DNA from: Guadua angustifolia
Lineage: Eukaryota > Streptophyta > Magnoliopsida > Poales > Poaceae
Reading direction: 5' to 3'
NCBI GenBank assembly: GCA_036346375.1
Contig: CM070520.1
Span: 16,193,791-16,257,790, forward strand
Length of the DNA stretch: 64,000 nucleotides
Shown here: one piece after another, positions 21,964 to 33,037 of the stretch
Layout of the letters: the number at the start of each line of letters is the position of its first letter
Numbering within the stretch: position 1 is the stretch's first letter
Notes under the pieces: model-generated
What the model saw: only the letters and a program-made list of their open reading frames with translations
What the model was told of the DNA's origin: nothing
Database searches by the model: none
Position numbers and translations under genes: made by a program

Positions 21964-22492
21964 AATGAAAGCACGCTTGTGACGAAACCAAGCTTTGCTA
22001 GTGCCTCTAATTTGATAATTTCTGAGCTCATGCTAAAAGCCTAAAACACGGCAATGAACAATTTTGTTGGACAGAGATCTCAAGTCTGTTCCTTTCAATA
22101 AATAAACGAAAGTAATATCAACCAAACTACCAGATTGTAGCTCATGGTTGTAGGAATAAGGAACATGCTTCTAATCATGATTCAATGGTTGAACCTTCTG
22201 TATTATGGCTAATGGTGCAAGTTACGATATTGACCTGCCATCATAGCTTGCTTGTTGCTTGGTTAAATGCGAAAATGTTCATATATGCATTTTTTCTTCT
22301 TCCTACCGGGTGCATTCATTACTTTCTAAAGTTTATGTTGTGACTTATGAGGGACTAATACTAGGGTATGTGTGATGATCTATAGTTTGTGCCAAACCTA
22401 TATGGCCACTAAATCTGTGGGAATACTATGTTGCTAAGATTTATCATGTACCTTCTGTTGCAGTGTTTAAATTCTGAACTGAATTGAGCATT

Positions 22493-22713
22493 GTTAGAGA
22501 TATATTCCGGTGCCTCAAATCCTTTCCTATCTAATTAAGGATTCCTTCCTAATCTTGGATTCTATTGAGGCTATATAATGCCACCCCATGTACTTTTAAT
22601 CCTTGAACCAAATAGTGCATTGTGTCTCCGTGGTTTTTTCTCGCAAGGGTTTTCCATGTAAAAATCTTGTCTCCCTTTTCTGCTTGTGCGTGATTGATCT
22701 ACAAACCCTAACA
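22493..22713 (+). mobile_element. 5' LTR of a Ty1/copia element, 221 bp
   Basis: Starts TGTTAGAGATATATTCC and ends CCCTAACA, and contains CTATATAATGCC as a TATA element. It is followed at once by a primer-binding site and about 0.7 kb later by a copia gag. Confidence 0.85.
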
Positions 22714-22715
22714 AG

Positions 22716-22727
22716 TGGTATCAGAGC
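22716..22727 (+). other. Primer-binding site
   Basis: TGGTATCAGAGC, complementary to the 3' end of initiator Met-tRNA, lies two bases after the LTR end. Confidence 0.85.
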
Positions 22728-23404
22728 ACCCTCTACGCACCTGGGAGGTTTCCGATCTGCTGCGCCGTCGGTTCGTCCTCGTCGCGCGGTCTGCCTCGGC
22801 TTCCTCGCGGTCACCATCCGTGCGCCGAAGCGCTGCGCTCCTACCCCGGTGCTTCGCGGCGCTCGCTCCTCCAAGCCGCCTCGCGCGGCCGCCGTCGCAC
22901 CGCGCGCCGCGCCGGCCATCCCGGCGCCGTCTTCTTCGCTCCTGGCCGGCGTTCGCCCGACATCTTCTGTCCGCTGGATTCCCTTGAAGAAGCCCCAGGC
23001 GAGAAGTCTTTCCTTGTGAAGAAGTTGAATCAATAAGGCTCCAGGAATCCTTCTTCTAGCCGCACGAGAAGAAGCTTGATGCTTTTGCTTGTGAAGGATT
23101 TTGTTTTGGTGTCTGACCAATCGCGTGAAGGTTCTCACGCCCGTGAACCAAGGAGCCAGTGCATCGGTTTTTGCTCATCCGGACCGAATCAGATCTCAAA
23201 GTTTTGTTTATTCCCGAGTTTCATGTCCGGCTCCACAGAGACCGAAAGCAGCTTCGTTTTTCCTTCTACCGTTTGGCTTCAGGCCTTCAGTTCCAGCTCC
23301 AGCATCTGTTTTCAGCAGATTTTGCTACGTACACACATAGCGCACCAGGAAGTTTCTTCTTTCAGAATCTACCATATTTTTTATCTGCATTTTTATTCTC
23401 CACC

Positions 23405-24038
23405 ATGTCATCCACTAAATTTGACATTGAGAAGTTCGATGGTAAGATCAGTTTTTCAATATGGCAGGTTCAAATGAAAGCCGTCCTCACACAGGTGGGA
23501 GTCAGAAAAGCACTTTCAAAGAAAACCGCAACGATGACAGATGAACAATGGGAAGAACTTGATGAAAGCCCTATCCGCCATACAGCTTCGGTTTGTCTTC
23601 GATATTCTGCGTGAAGTTATCCACAAGACTACCGCCGCAAAGCTGTGGCAGAAATTGGAGGACTTGTACATGAAGAAAAGTCTCGCCAACAAGTTGCGCC
23701 TTAAAGAACGTCTGTACACAATTCGCATGGCGGAAGATAGCTATATTCAGTCTCATCTTAATGAGTTTAATTCTCTCATAATTGATCTTGAGAAATTAGA
23801 GGTGAAAATTGATGATGAAGATAAGGCTATTCTGTTGGTCGTCTCTTTACCTGCTACCTTTAAGCATTTCAAGGAAATTATGCTTTATGGCAATCATAAT
23901 ACCCTTAGTTTTAAGAATGTTAAATCAAATTTGTTGTCTAAGGAGAAATTTGATATTGATTCTCGTTCAGAAGTTAAGGCTGAGGGGTTAATTGTTAGAA
24001 GTAGATCTCCACATAAAGGTAATTCTTATAGATCATAG
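23405..24038 (+). pseudogene. Ty1/copia gag polyprotein fragment
   Basis: ATG 23405 begins MSSTKFDIEKFDGKISFSIW, the usual start of copia Gag. After a frameshift near 23560 the UBN2-type capsid region continues, with LWQKLEDLYMKKSLANKL, HLNEFNSLIIDLEKL and LLVVSLPATFKHFKEIML. It ends with TAG at 24036-24038 before the zinc knuckle. Protease, integrase, reverse transcriptase and a 3' LTR are absent. The element is truncated around 24.04 kb, where unrelated sequence begins. Confidence 0.85.
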
Positions 24039-24119
24039 TCTAGATCTAAGTCAATAGGACGTAAACTCAACCAGCATTATTCTTCTGCCTACAGAGGCAT
24101 TATTGTTTTTTGTTTTGCT

Positions 24120-24416
24120 CGGGTTATCGGGATGCTTCATAACTTGCTATGATCGGAGAGTGCGGAGTGACTTGTCTCAGCCATCTCAGCCATGTCGAGA
24201 ATTATGTCTTTGTTGCTGCCAACCAGGGTATGCTTCAATTAATTTAGTGACTATATTAGTTAGCCATTAATGCTACATGCTTGGCTCATCTGTATGTAGT
24301 GCTCTCACTTTTCTGTTTTGTTTCAGGATGTGTGCAGATTGCCATCTTCCTGGCACGCTTTGCATGTGGACAGACTGCACAACATGCTTTGAAGGCTGCG
24401 CAACAACAGCTGGTGA
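24120..24416 (+). other. Possible captured exon pair
   Basis: A short frame ending VENYVFVAANQ is followed by a GT-AG interval (24229-24327: GTATGC ... TTTCAG). Another exon-like segment then starts GATGTGTGCAGATTGCC. Splice signals are plausible but no protein family is recognised. Confidence 0.25.
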
Positions 24417-25644
24417 GGGTATGTACAATGGTTTAGACGGCTGCCGTCTATAAATGCTTTGAAGATTGCACATAGACGGCAGAAAAGATAGCTTGTACAA
24501 TAGATTGTCTATTATGCTGTCTGTGTACTATTTAATTCATACAATGTCTTTATTACTCTATGGTGATGAAGTATAAACTTGATCTTTGTAGCCATTTTGT
24601 TACTTGTTTAAGAGAATGTATGGTGATGCTCAAATAAGACACATAAATTTTTAGAGAATCATAAATATAATATATATTTACATCAATTGATACTCGGAAT
24701 ACATGATATAATTTTTGAATATTATAATCATAATATATTTACATCATTAGATAATCTTATTCATAATAATAGAATCTTTGTATGTTTTTTTGTTGCTTGT
24801 TTGAGAATGCATGGTGTATAACGTTTAAGAATACAATCATATTAGAAGGACTAGAATGTATCTTTTTATTTTCCTCTGTGTCCTTCTTGCCTGTCTATAG
24901 GATATTCTTGTTATTTATATCTCTAAGAAGGGCCATATAGTAAAATATCGTGCACCTGTAAGTAAAATATCTCTATGTCCTTCTTGCCTGTTTTCGTCCA
25001 GCTCATTTCTCGATTCTTCCGTTGAATCACACACAGCCACACACGAGCTTCCTCTCTTTTTCTTAGATCTGGCCACAAACGTGGGGTGGCGGCGTCCCAC
25101 ACGATGGCAAAGCGTGATGGCTTGGCACGATGTCTTGCAAGCGGCGTCCCACGCGTAGCAGCTCGGCCTGGTGGATGGTGGCTGTGGCGGGGTGCGGCGT
25201 CTAGCGCAGCGGCTCGGTGCGGACACCAGCAGACGGCGGGGCGTGGCGGTTTGGCGCGACGCCAGCGCGCGGCAGCTCGGCGCAACGTCCAGCGAGCGGT
25301 GTCTCGGTCCAATGGCGGGGGGTGGTCGTGGCAGGGCGCAGCGTCCAGCGTAGACGCCAGCGAGCGGCGGGGCGCGGCGGCCATGGACGGATTTCTGCCG
25401 CCATCTACTATCTTTGCGCGCCAAAACTCGGTCTCCATACCGGATTGAAAAACGCCGTCGTCTCCAAGGGACGAGTCATACAACGCAGTGCAAGCCGGCG
25501 GTAAGATCTGGGAGCACGAGCCCCTGCCGTCGTCTCGTGAGGCGACGGCATGCTCCTCTTTCATCATTAAATAATGTACACGTAGACAAAATTAGCTGAC
25601 TTAGCACTATATAGACGACACATTAAACACTGTTGTACATGTCC
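24417..25644. mobile_element. Nonautonomous DNA element, relative of the MITE at 8427
   Basis: Ends GGGTATGTACAATGG and, inverted, GGACATGTACAACAG, with ATAGACGGC-type subterminal motifs like those of 8427-8944. Flanks are TGA and TCA, an imperfect 3-bp duplication. A GC-rich block at 25080-25480 contains irregular repeats of GCGGCGTC and GCAGCTCGGCG. It produces long Arg/Ala-rich frames on both strands that I do not take as genes. Confidence 0.6.
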
Positions 25645-25865
25645 TCATGGTGGTTGCTTGGGAGGCGCTGGGTAAGCAGGGTTACCATTGCTCTTTACCA
25701 TAGCTTTTTCTATTCTCCTGTACTTAAGTTCAAGAGGTGACATTCTCCAGGCATACGCTGTAGAAGATGTCGATGGCGAGCACACAGATTGGTGTCCGCC
25801 GGCACTCCTTGGGGAGCACGTCCAGCAGCTAAAGTCTCTGGGACTTTTATAGCCCACCCATCAGA
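25645..25865. other. Short unassigned interval
   Basis: A minus-strand frame (25645-25857) ending KSNGNPAYPAPPKQPP is open, but no family is recognised. Confidence 0.3.
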
Positions 25866-26338
25866 TCAGGCTGATGGCCGACGATGATGACCTTAAAATT
25901 TAGGACCCGCGCGGCACTTCCCATATGTACAGGATTCAAACACGAAGTCAATGGCAGGCGTTTCTTGTATGTGCCGCCCAATTTAGACTTTCAAATAATC
26001 GTTGACAACTTTTATCTCTTCATATCCGAAAGTTTCAACGATTATTTGGACATATAAATGACTTCAAATAAAAAAGTTGTCAACTACAAAGCTGTAGATC
26101 TCATCGAGAGCTACAATTTTTATATAAATTTTGTCTCCATCCGACTCTGTATGCAAATGTTATGATTTTTTCAGTGATACTTCCTCCAATATCACTGCCA
26201 GTTCTTAAGAAGAACCGGCATTAAAAGTATCATTGCCGGTTCTAGTCGAACCGACAGTAAAAGTGTTATCACTAGCTACCGGTTCTAGTCGAACTGACAG
26301 TGATTGACCAGTAAGAAAGAGGTTTTTTTGTAGTAGTG
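25866..26338. mobile_element. CACTA element terminal fragment
   Basis: The right end reads TTTTTTTGTAGTAGTG, an inverted CACTA terminus, at 26338. Before it are hairpin-forming subterminal repeats (GCCGGTTCTAGTCGAACCGAC and variants). A further block (CAAATAAAAAAGTTGTCAAC, TCGAGAGCTACAATTT) is typical of grass CACTA elements. No left terminus was found. Confidence 0.7.
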
Positions 26339-26837
26339 TCAATATGTAGATAGTTACTTAAAGAAAGGTGATCTAGGTTAATTAATAATTGGTTGTAATT
26401 GCATTATATTCAAGGTATATACATCTAGCTCGGTAAAGAGGGAAATAAAGATGGTTTTTAGATCTACCTTATGTAGATCCATTTGTTCTCTGTGATCTAC
26501 CTTGTGAAGGCATCACTTTCAAGGATGGGGAGTCGGTGAATGACTTTGCCATGTGCCTCACCGGCCTCGTCAACAATCTCGTGACTCTCAGCGACAACAT
26601 CAACGAGCAAAAAATCGTGGAGAGATTCTTGCATGTGGTGCCACCAAGATACTCCCAGATTGCAATCTCAATCGAAACCCTAGTTGATTTTAGCACACTA
26701 TCTCTGGAGGAGTTGACCGAGTGACTCAAAGTCATTGAGAACCGGTTTGAAGCCGACACCGGTGGCCATCTACTTGTCATAGAGGAAGAGTGGTCCACGT
26801 GCATGGCGCAACACGAACACATGAAACAGAGGGAGCA
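26339..26837 (+). pseudogene. Ty1/copia leader and gag, 5' piece of a split element
   Basis: After a leader also present at 56.7 and 57.2 kb, the frame from about 26507 gives MNDFAMCLTGLVNNL, EQKIVERFLHVVPPRYSQIA and, after one stop (TGA 26722), LKVIENRFEADTGG and CMAQHEHMKQREQ. This is the UBN2 part of copia Gag. At 26838-26842 it is interrupted by a 5.4-kb LTR. The same frame continues exactly on the other side at 32241. Confidence 0.85.
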
Positions 26838-26842
26838 AGGTA

Positions 26843-29800
26843 TGTAACATCCTGAATTTTGTACAGTAAATTGCAAACACCAAATTTTAAATGTGAATAT
26901 TATTTCTGAGTTTCTTTGGCATTATTGATTTTTATTTGGAGTTTCTTGGATTTTGTGTTGTGTGAATAATCAAATAAAGAATGAAAAAGAGAAAAAGGCA
27001 AAAATGTAAAAATTAAAAATTTAGAAAATTTACCATGATAACCTTGATAATTCAATTAAATCATTTTAGCCACAAATGCAATTTTATGCATGGAGAAATG
27101 ATGAGATAAAATGAAAAGACAACTTTTAAATCAAAACAATACAATGTCAGAATTTATAAAATATTTATAGGACTCAAATGGAGCTGAAAAATTTATCATG
27201 AAACCATCAATGCAATATGTACCTTTTTTTAAAATTTCATAAATTAATAATGTGGTTTAAGACTTTTCTAAATTTAAAAACAGAAACTCTGAAAATAAGG
27301 AAATTGACATGTCAGAATTTTTATAAAATAATGGAAGCATATTTTGAGTTGAAAATTTTACAGAAGAATTATGGGACCAAATGATTTTGAAAAACAAAAT
27401 TTCAAAAATAATAGACTTTAATTGGTCTCAATCAAAAATCAAAATTCGAAACAAGAAATTAGGAGCAGTCACTGTTGTCAGAATATTTATAATTTTTCGG
27501 TAACTCATTTTAACCTCAAATTTTTACCAGGTATCAAAATCTAATCAAAGACCATGGTAAAAAAGTTTGATCAATTTCTACCATGGTCTTGCAGCTCAAT
27601 CAAATCTGGTTCTGGAAGCGTCCGAACTGGGCTCATTCCTTTTGGCGCCAACCTCACTGATCAGTGGACCCTGACCCCACCCACAAGATCTTCTTCCCCT
27701 GTGCTTATGCATCGAGCGAGACTCACTGGCTGGCGCTTGACCAGCTCCGATTCATTGCATCTCGTCTTCGATTGGTCGTCTCCATCGTCCATCCTCATTT
27801 CATCTCAAGCCCGATCATCGCCACGTTCGCTCGGCCTCATGGCTTCACCACCATGCCTTCTTCTCAGGCAACGTGTCTTATCTCGCCGAGGAAACAACTG
27901 AGACCAAGCTCAACCGGGGGAGGGCTCATCCGCTTGGTTTCCCGTCTATAAATTGCGCCTCAGTGACCGCAATGAACTTCTTTCTCATTCCCCTCCACTC
28001 CTCCTTCCTTCTCCTCAAGCCAGGCGCAAGAATCACTCTCCAAATCGCCATAGCCAGCCTCCTCTGTTGCTTTAGCGCGAAGGGAAAACCAAGCCCTAGA
28101 GCCAACCATTCTTCAATCCGGCTGAGCTAGAGCATCTCCATGCATTGCTGATCAAAAGCCCTCAACAATTTCGGGTCTCTCCCATGCGAAATAGTGCCGC
28201 CGCCGAGAGCCCTTCTTCCCAAGTCCGGCCATTGTGGGTAGAGCTCCCTGAGATTCTTCCTTCAGTAAACCTTGAAAATAGACTCCTTGTGACTCCCTGA
28301 TGCTCACAATGCCACCGATTCCATCTCTAATGCCTTTGTTCTTCTTCTCCACGAGCCGCCATTTCCGCCGCCGCCCAAGATTGATGGCGCACCGCCTCAA
28401 GGCCTCTCCTGAATCGGTAACACCACCGAAGTTCCTTGCCGAAGCCGATGTCGCTGGTACTGCCGCCTTCACGGAAAGTCGCGGAAGACCTTCGCGGCCA
28501 AATTCCTAGAAGCCCTCTGTTTTCTGTCTCTGAATCGGGCCCATCGCCTGCCGCCTCGAGGTAGAAGAAGAGCAGAGCCAGAAGACGCCTTCCCGTGAAA
28601 ACGATTATGAATTTCTAATTCCATTTCCATCTTGAATGCAATTCAAGTTTGAATATCTTTTGCAATTTAAATAAAAATTCAAGAGGATGATTTCTATATT
28701 CATTTAAAATCCGAAGAATCCAAATATGCAAAAGTATTTAATTTTTGAAGTGTAGGATTATTAATTAATTTAAACCTTGATTATGGTGCTAATATGGTTT
28801 TTAATGAGAATTTGTGAATAATAAGTAATGAAAAGATGAAATCAATATTCATGAGATTTTAGGACCAGGATGTATTCAAATATACAAATACATTTAATAT
28901 TTGAACTAAGTTTAATTCATTTGTTTAGCAACCATTAATAATGCTTGAAATGGCCATTAATAAGAAATGAGTGTATAATAGTTCATAAAATCACATAAGA
29001 AATGATTATGTGCTTCTGGGATTGTAATAAACCTAATCATGCAAAAATATTTAATCTTAGAACCAAGTTTAACATAATTGCTTCATAAATCATTAATTAA
29101 CCATGATATGGCCATTAGCAAAATAATAGCATGATGGCTCACAAATTGATAATGTAATTTATATCAAGTTCCTAAAAACAGTAAGGATCTGTGTATGTGA
29201 AAATATTTAAGATAAGGTTGAAATTTCATTCTTATAATGAAAGGAAATGTTAAGTATAACAATAAGTAAACAGTTAATCTATTTGCAATTAAAGTTAAAA
29301 TAATGCCAAACCAGCTTTAAAACATTTCTAGGATTGCTACCTGTTAATGCCTGAAAAATGAGTAAGGAATCATGCATAATGTAGTTGGAAATTAAGATTA
29401 AAGCTTGGCCGATTTAAGGTTTTCAAATGTGATCATTTAGGCTATTTCAGCCATCAATAAAATAACTCATCCAAATACTAAAATCAGTAAAACTAGTTTA
29501 GTAACACTGTACAAAGTTTATACTACCATATTCTATAAAAAGAATCATATTCCATTAAGGTTTTCATATTAGTCTCATCAGATCAAAACCCTTAAGCGAT
29601 AACCTTTTTGTTTCACTTTTGGCCGATTCCGATAATCGTCAACTTAACAATGCCACTTAAGCTATTTCAACAGTGAATATAATATCTCATCTAGATCGTA
29701 AAACTTATGAAATTAGCTCAGTAGCACCCTCCAAAGTATATACTACCCTGTTAGGAAAAGATAATTTCATTTTGCTAAGGTTTGCATATTAATCCTGTAG

Positions 29801-32235
29801 GTTAAATAACCTTAAGTGACAATTGTTCACTACACATGTTCAATCCGATTTCTTGTAGTGTAAACCTTGATACTATATTAGCATTTTAATCAATGAATAT
29901 AATGTATCAGCTAAAGCCAAAAATTTATAGAATTAGCTTAGGATTGTTATACAAAGTATAAATCATCTTATTATGAAGAAATAACCATATTTCATCATGT
30001 TTTGCATACTAATCCAAATAGCCAAATGACCTTAAGTGTTAAGTTCCTGAACTTTATAATATGAATCGGTAGAAGTGAAGGAGTCTATAATTAAGATATT
30101 TTTATCACCAGAACCTTCTCATATATGCTGGAAATGTTATCTATAGCCTGAATCAATAAATCTAATTTGCGTAAACTAATTCTAAGCGAAATCAATCAAA
30201 GATAAAAGAACTAATCAATCATACTCTAATATGATCATTTAAGCTTTTTCATTAACTCGCAAAGCAGCTCATCTAAATCTGAAATTAGTAAAGAACAGCT
30301 TAGAAATGATCTTTAGGATAGAATCTACCGTAATCTAAGAAAATATTCTTATTTTATCTTGCTTTGACTCTGAATCCTAATAGAGCAAAACCCATAAGTA
30401 ATAAGGATTGGCAGAACTCATATTGTGAACAGTGAATCAATGAAAGCTTGCAACTAATGATTAATTCTATTAATCTAACCAATTTTAGCATCTTGAATTC
30501 GTAAAATAAGATCAATAAATTCATAAAGAACAATCCCTGTTTCTTGTAAAGAGTTCTATTTGTTCTTTCTATCTACTTTCTTTTTGCCCTTAATGAAGTC
30601 TTTTATTTGCTGTATTTTCCGTTGATCGACGCGTAGAACCCGACGTCCCTATTCTCCGTCGTCGTCAACCGCAATCCTTGTCTTCGTCGTATTCGTCAAT
30701 TAAGCAAGGCAAGCATCCTTTGACCATATTGATCCCAGTATTTTATATTCCTTTTGTGCATCAAATTGTTTTATGCATGCGTTTACTTTATGTAAATTGC
30801 TATCTTGTGGATTTGGTAGTTATACCTGTTGTCTCGTGAATCTCCTTTGATGATTATGAACATGTGAACCTTGATAACCGTAGATTAAGGTTAGGCATTA
30901 CTTAATGTCATCATGGGTATATGCGTTCATATTATTCATGCTTAGCCATGCTTTAGAATCAACAAGGTTGATGATCAGATCAAAATTGTTTCCTGAAAAC
31001 ATTAGAAATGGCACTGTTGGTTGTGGGTATTTTGATTAAAAACCCAAAATGAAACTATGGCTTTGATGCGGGCGATTATTGGCAATAGCCGGTTGTGCCA
31101 TAAGGGTCTTGCACGTAGTGTAGGGTGAAGTGTCGCCCGTGTCACATTAAGGACCGAACATCGTGTTGTATGATCCAAGAAAACTCGTACAAACCACAAG
31201 TGTTGGGATGGGGCAGCCTTAAACCGATTAAGTTATCTAGTTTAACTTTGCATTCGAAGGCAAGTAGCACAGCATTCCTTTTAAGGTCTGCTTAGGTTTT
31301 TCTACCACCAATGTAACGTGTACGCCATACTTGGGAAGTTCCAACATTTCTATGCTCGAAGTTCTTCTATAATGGTATGGGTCCAACGCCCGTCATTGGT
31401 GCAAAGTTAAATTAGGTAATGTAAAGGTTTTCGCCATGAACATTCGCTCACGCCACAATTGGATGTGAAGCGTAGCAAAAAGAAAAGGTCATGTCTTGTG
31501 GGTACAGTTGTACACCTCTGCAGAGTTTAATTCTAATCGATTAGCCGTACCCGCGGTCATGGGTGTCTTGGCGAACTGATGCGAGTTAAATGTTTTATTA
31601 TTTTCAAAAGGGTTGGTGTCATCTGTTTTGCAATTGTGCTTTATGTCGAAGGGCTGACTTTGATGGATTTCAGGATGTGAATGTTCGTCGCTCACGTCAT
31701 GGAGGACTGTGAGTGTTACATATGCTTTACTTATTTGTTATCAATCAAATGCTCTTATAAATTCAGCTTGCAAATAACTTGATTTACAATTCAATTTCGC
31801 TTTATGCAAATTAACTGTAGTAGCCTTTCCTTTGAAATGGCCTGCATGTATTATAGGTTTTGCTCAAGTCTTGCTGAGTACGTAAAGTACTCACCCTTGC
31901 CTAATTATTATGTAGGTGGATGAGTTAGCGCGGCTTCGAGTCTCTTTTCGTTGCAGGTTGCGGGATCTTCTTCGACGTGTTCTATCTGGAGTTTATGCCT
32001 CGTCAGTTGCCTGCGGGTTCGGATGGGTACACTACAAGGCTTTGCTTCTTTGCTGCTATTTTACTCTAAGTTGTAATAATTCTTCATATTTATTCGTTTC
32101 CGCTTAATTAATATGTTGTATGGTTGTGTTTCCAATTGTTGAAATGTGCGTGCTAGCTACTGATCCAGGGACTAGTACTGCAAGCACATTAGATTTCCAT
32201 TTTGGCATTCTGTGCTAAAAATGGGGGTCGTCACA
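26843..32235 (+). mobile_element. Giant solo LTR (5.4 kb) with 5-bp target duplication
   Basis: Begins TGTAACATCCTGAATTTT and ends GGTCGTCACA, the TG...CA form. AGGTA flanks both sides (26838-26842, 32236-32240). Removing it restores an open gag frame of the host copia element. No repeat of its own start occurs inside, and no primer site, polypurine tract or protein domain is seen, so it is a solo LTR rather than a complete element. The interior has a leader-like block (27550-28610) and a 2-kb AT-rich stretch. Near the end is AGTACGTAAAGTACTCACCC, as in LTRs of long-LTR (LARD or Ty3-type) grass elements. Confidence 0.85.
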
Positions 32236-32885
32236 AGGTAGGACCTCCTCCGGCAGCAAGAAGAGTGGTGGTAACGGGCACGACATTCAGAAGAACTGTG
32301 CACGCAGCAATAGGAATCGCAACGGGAACAGAAATGGCAATGGCGCCAATACTCTCGGTAGAAAGCCTGCCGGAAAGGGCAAGTGCTACAACTGTGGCAT
32401 CTATGGCCACTGGGCCAAGGAGTGTTGCAAGCCACGACGCCAGCACCACAAGGAGGTGCACCTGACGCAAGCAGACGAGGAGCAACCGACTCTTCTACTG
32501 AGTGAAACATATGACACCGCCCACGACGTGACGAAGACAATGTTCCTAAACGAGGAGCGCGTGTATCCAGTCAACATTGGTGATGATGTGTGGAACCTAG
32601 ACATAGGCATGAGCAGTCAAATGATTGGATCCAAGGTGATGCTGTCCTCCCTCGACGAACCGTAAAGGGCTCGGTTGAGTTCGGCGACAGATCAGTCATG
32701 GAGATCTATGGCCGTGGTGCTGTAAAGTTCCAGTGCAAGAAGAAGGAGCACATGTGCTTACCGGGGTGTATTATATACCTCGTTTGTGCAGCAACATCAT
32801 AAGCTTGGGTTAGCTGGACGAGGGCAGTTGCAAGATCGTCATCGAAGATAGTAAGCTGTGCATCTTCGACCATGAACAAGTGCTG
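32236..32885 (+). pseudogene. Ty1/copia gag zinc knuckle, protease and start of pol, 3' piece
   Basis: Continuing the frame from 26837, an Asn/Gly/Arg-rich stretch leads to the zinc knuckle CYNCGIYGHWAKEC (CX2CX4HX4C). Next is the protease region DDVWNLDIGMSSQM, where the usual Asp-Thr-Gly active site reads Asp-Ile-Gly. After a TAA, KGSVEFGDRSVMEIYGRG and LTGVYYIPRLCSNIISLG follow, the pre-integrase region. The element is cut at 32885 by a Tekay LTR. Stops and the altered protease triad show it is dead. Confidence 0.9.
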
Positions 32886-33037
32886 TGTCATGGCCCCAAA
32901 TTCGAATTCGACTCATACGGCTAACTTTAGGGCCAACCGAGTTTTTGGCCGCATTTGAGATCCACTGCTAATTTCAGAGTCTATCCCAAATTACCATTTA
33001 AGAATTTCCGAACTTAGCAAAAATTAAGAGCTAGAAA
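32886..33037 (+). mobile_element. Truncated left LTR of a Tekay-type element
   Basis: The first 152 bp match the start of the complete LTR at 34673 (TGTCATGGCCCCAAATTCG). At GCTAGAA the sequence jumps to internal DNA (ACCGTAAACTTGAC), deleting the rest of the LTR and the primer site. A few shared bases at the joint suggest a microhomology-type deletion. Confidence 0.9.

Noticed and set aside
25086..25567. Arg/Ala/Gly-rich frames up to 214 residues
   Set aside because: GC-rich low-complexity insert of a nonautonomous DNA element. Every frame is open.
27554..28509. Several frames of 70-115 residues
   Set aside because: They fall in the leader-like block of the solo LTR and have no domain.
29828..29864. 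Minimal CACTAC...GTAGTG pair
   Set aside because: Only 37 bp apart with no subterminal repeats or target duplication. Probably chance.
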